DNA of 64,000 bases, taken from contig JAYESD010000001.1 in NCBI GenBank assembly GCA_036927565.1, positions 275,539,560-275,603,559 on the forward strand. Reading direction: 5' to 3'. Below, one piece after another: positions 61,397-64,000 of this stretch. Source of the DNA: Tuctoria greenei. Taxonomy: Eukaryota; Streptophyta; Magnoliopsida; Poales; Poaceae. Under the pieces are notes generated by a model. That model searched no databases, was not told where the DNA came from, and saw only the letters and a list, made by a program, of their open reading frames with translations. Both the position numbers and the translations under genes were made by a program. Positions within the stretch are counted from its first letter, which is position 1. Every line of letters begins with the position of its first letter.

Positions 61397-64000
61397 TCAA
61401 TTTAAGCCATGAGGATGCATAACCCCTATTTCACTACGAATGTAACAAAAACAAGTGAAATCCAAAGGTTTTATAAAAATGTCAGCCAATTGTTGTTCGA
61501 TATCTACATGGTGAAGCACAATGTTTTATTTTTCAACATTATCACGGAGAAAGTGATATCTAATGTCAATGTGCTTAGTTCTAGAATGTTGTATGGGGTT
61601 TTAGCAATGCAAATGGCACTAGTGTTATCACAAAACAGTGGAACACTATGTAGATCAACCTCATAGTCCTTAAGTGTTTGAACAATCCAAAGAATTTGTG
61701 AGCAAGCACTAGCAGCAGCTACATATTAAGATTCAGCCGCGGATTGTGCAACTGAGTTTTGTTTTCTAGAGGACCAAGCAACAAGTAAATTACCAAGAAA
61801 AACACAAGCACTGGAAGTACTTTTCCTATCAATCCTACAACCCCCAAAATCAGCATCCGAAAAAGCTTTCAAAGTAACGGTTGAGGAAGAAGGAAGAAAA
61901 ATATCAAACTCTTGAGTTCCATGTAAGTACCTGAGAATCCTTTTGACGGCTTGACGAACTGAAGCACGTGGAGAGGCTTGAAACCGTGCACAAAGACATA
62001 CACTGAATTGTATGTCCGGTCTTGATGCCGTGAGGTACAAAAGTGATCTGATCATGCTTCTATATTCTTTTTGACCCACGGGTTCACCATCTACATAAGG
62101 TTCAAGTGTTGTTGCTGTTCCCATTGATGTCCGAAGGGGCTTGCTTTTGTCCATGTTGAAGCGCCTTAGGAGGTCTTTTATATACTTCATTTGATGCACA
62201 AAGGTACCCTCTTTGTTTTGCTTGATTTGCAGCCCCAAAAAGTACGTGAGTTCTCCCATCATACTCATCTCAAGTTCTGAACTCATCATAGCTGAAAACT
62301 TGGACACAAGATCATGAGAAGCACAACCAAAGATAATATCATCCTCATAGACTTGAACGAATACTGATTCATTGCCATGCTTAAGCACAAAAAGAGTTCT
62401 ATCAACCTTGCCCATGGTAAACCCCTTTTCAAGTAAGAATGTTTTTAACCTATCATATCATGCTCTAGGGGCTTGTTTGAGACCGTACAAGGCTTTGGAC
62501 AGTGTGTAAACATTATTAGGAAAATCTGAATTTTCAAAACCCAGTGGTTGTTTGACATAAATCTCCTCATCTATGTAGCCATTAAGAAAAGCACTTTTAA
62601 CATCTATTTGATATATCTTAAAACCTTTAGATGCAGCAAAAGCTAACAAAATTCTTATGGCTTCTAATCTAGCAACAGGAGCAAAAGTTTCATCAAAATC
62701 TAGACCTTCAACTTGAGTGAAACCTTGAGAAACCAACCTATCCTTATTCCTAACCACAACCCCATCCTCACTTTGTTTATTTTTAAACACCCATTTAGTT
62801 CCAATTAAAGTGTGACCCTGAGGTGGAGGTACAAGTTTCCAAACATTATTTCTTTCAAAATTTTCTAACTCTTCTTGCATGGCAATAATCCATGATTCAT
62901 TAGTGAGTGCATGTGATATATCTTTGGGTTCAAAAGAAGCAACAAAAGCAGAATGAACATGAGAGTTTGGATCGCAAAACCTGGACCGTGTGACTCGTTC
63001 GTGCAAGCTTCCAATAATTTATTGTGGAGGATGAATTTTGAGAACCCAGAGGGAGTGGACACTTCACAAGCTTCTTATTCTTCATGTTCATCACAAATCG
63101 ATGAGCTTGTGACTTGAGGAGGATCTGGACCAGCAATGGTGGTCGTCAGTGCTGGCTGTGAATCAAAATCAGGAGCTGGAACAATGTCATTAGCTACTGA
63201 ATTTTCGGACAGCAGCACTACTTCTTCCTCATCTTCAACGAAAATGCTCTCCCCCCGCGTATATGGATTCGTACTTGCAATGTTTGAGCTAGTACCTGTG
63301 CTAGCTTCATCAAAAGACACCTCACAAGTCTCCACAATTTTGTTAGTGTCAAGTAAAAGCACACAGTATCCTCTAGTATGAGATGGATAACCATGAAACA
63401 TGTCATCCATGGATCTAGGTTCAAATTTATCAAGATTACCATGTTTCTTAACAAAGCATTTGCAACCAAAGACCCAGAAGTGTGTAACACTAGGCCTATG
63501 TACAAATCGGAGCTCATATGGTGTTTTACCTAGCTTAGCGCGCAAGAAAATATGATTTGAGACATAACAGACGGTTGCAATTGCATCAGCCCAAAATTTC
63601 CTAGGAGTTTGATATTCATCAATCATAGTACTAGCCATCTCAATTAAGGTTTTGTTCTTTCTTTCTACAACACCGTTTTGTTGAGGTACATATGGTGAAG
63701 AAAATCGATGATCTATTTCATTTTTAGCACAAAAGTGATCAAAAGATTGATTTTTAAATTTGGTTCAGTTATCACTTCTAGGTGCTTTTAAAGATCCTGG
63801 GTGATCAATTGATAATCTAAGAAATAAAGTTCTAAAGTGACTAAAGGCTTCATTCTTCGATGCCATAAAATAAACTCAAGAGTATCTAGAATAATCATCA
63901 ACAATAACAAGAACATACAATTTACCTCTGAAGGATTGAACACGTGAAGGTCCTACGGTGTCAAGGTGCAAAAGTTGACCCGGTTCAGTTGTCATGATCA
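61397..64000 (-). pseudogene. Pol of element F, partial and with stops
   Basis: Integrase sequence runs from the window edge (DDYSRYS, APRSDN) through SPYVPQQNGVVERKN. It is followed by a linker, RT (IGTKWVFKNKQ; LDFDETFAPVARLEAI; ALYGLKQAPRA) and RNase H (FSDADFGGC; KHIDIRYHFLRD) ending at 61397. The RT catalytic motif reads YEDDIIFG (62355 region) instead of YVDD. Stops include TGA at the W of PRAWYDR (about 62455), TAA after AQSAAES (61726) and two in the integrase core (about 63885 and 63760). The copy is inactive. Confidence 0.9.

Larger units (their letters stand above)
58877..64000 (-). mobile_element. SIRE-like copia element F, 5' part beyond the window
   Basis: The 3' LTR (60398-58877), a spacer with several polypurine tracts and pol (from 61397 upward) are visible on the minus strand. 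It is inserted in the integrase region of the Retand-like pol. Its right end, and so its target duplication, is outside the window. Confidence 0.85.

Overview
This window is nuclear DNA from a grass, most likely a panicoid. The evidence is a grass-type SAUR gene, an intron-containing plant elongator tRNA-Met gene, and a dense nest of plant LTR retrotransposons: SIRE/Maximus-like and Tork-like Ty1/copia, and Athila-, Retand/Grande- and Tekay-like Ty3/gypsy. Species and lineage names are judged by eye from protein motifs and architecture; no database was searched. Roughly nine tenths of the window is transposon sequence.

Layout. (1) 1-558 is a truncated copia LTR (family A) that has cut the end of a host methyltransferase pseudogene (559-2354, minus), which also carries a hAT-type MITE (689-1380, 8-bp duplication). 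A tRNA-Met(CAU) gene lies at 2693-2777. (2) A Tekay-like solo LTR (3844-18262, duplication GTATG) is split by a complete SIRE-like element C (4478-16046, minus, duplication TCCAC). (3) A complete but decayed Tork-like copia element A (18585-25161, minus, duplication GTAGC) sits about 390 bp upstream of an intact SAUR gene (25554-25988, plus). (4) 26360-28431 holds shuffled copia pieces, followed by a SIRE-like LTR D (28432-29752). (5) A Retand/Grande-like gypsy element (29753-58876, minus) hosts an Athila-like element (30517-40260, plus) and a complete SIRE-like element B (41360-53419, plus, duplication ACACC). B interrupts a spliced gene that the Retand element carries antisense to its own pol. 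(6) A second SIRE-like element F (58877 to the window end, minus) truncates the Retand element.

How the parts work. Each autonomous element encodes gag, protease, integrase, reverse transcriptase and RNase H, with LTR promoters and tRNA primer sites (initiator Met for copia, tRNA-Asp-like for Athila). Beyond that core, three things stand out. Elements B and C both carry a third sense-strand gene between pol and the 3' LTR, preceded by the same short palindromes that crowd their LTR promoters. The palindrome CGGACTAGTCCG is shared by LTRs of copia and gypsy families that should be unrelated. The 5' leader of element A holds seven tandem hairpins with a conserved loop and differing, still complementary, stems. 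Host genes in the window are the SAUR gene, the tRNA gene and the methyltransferase pseudogene.
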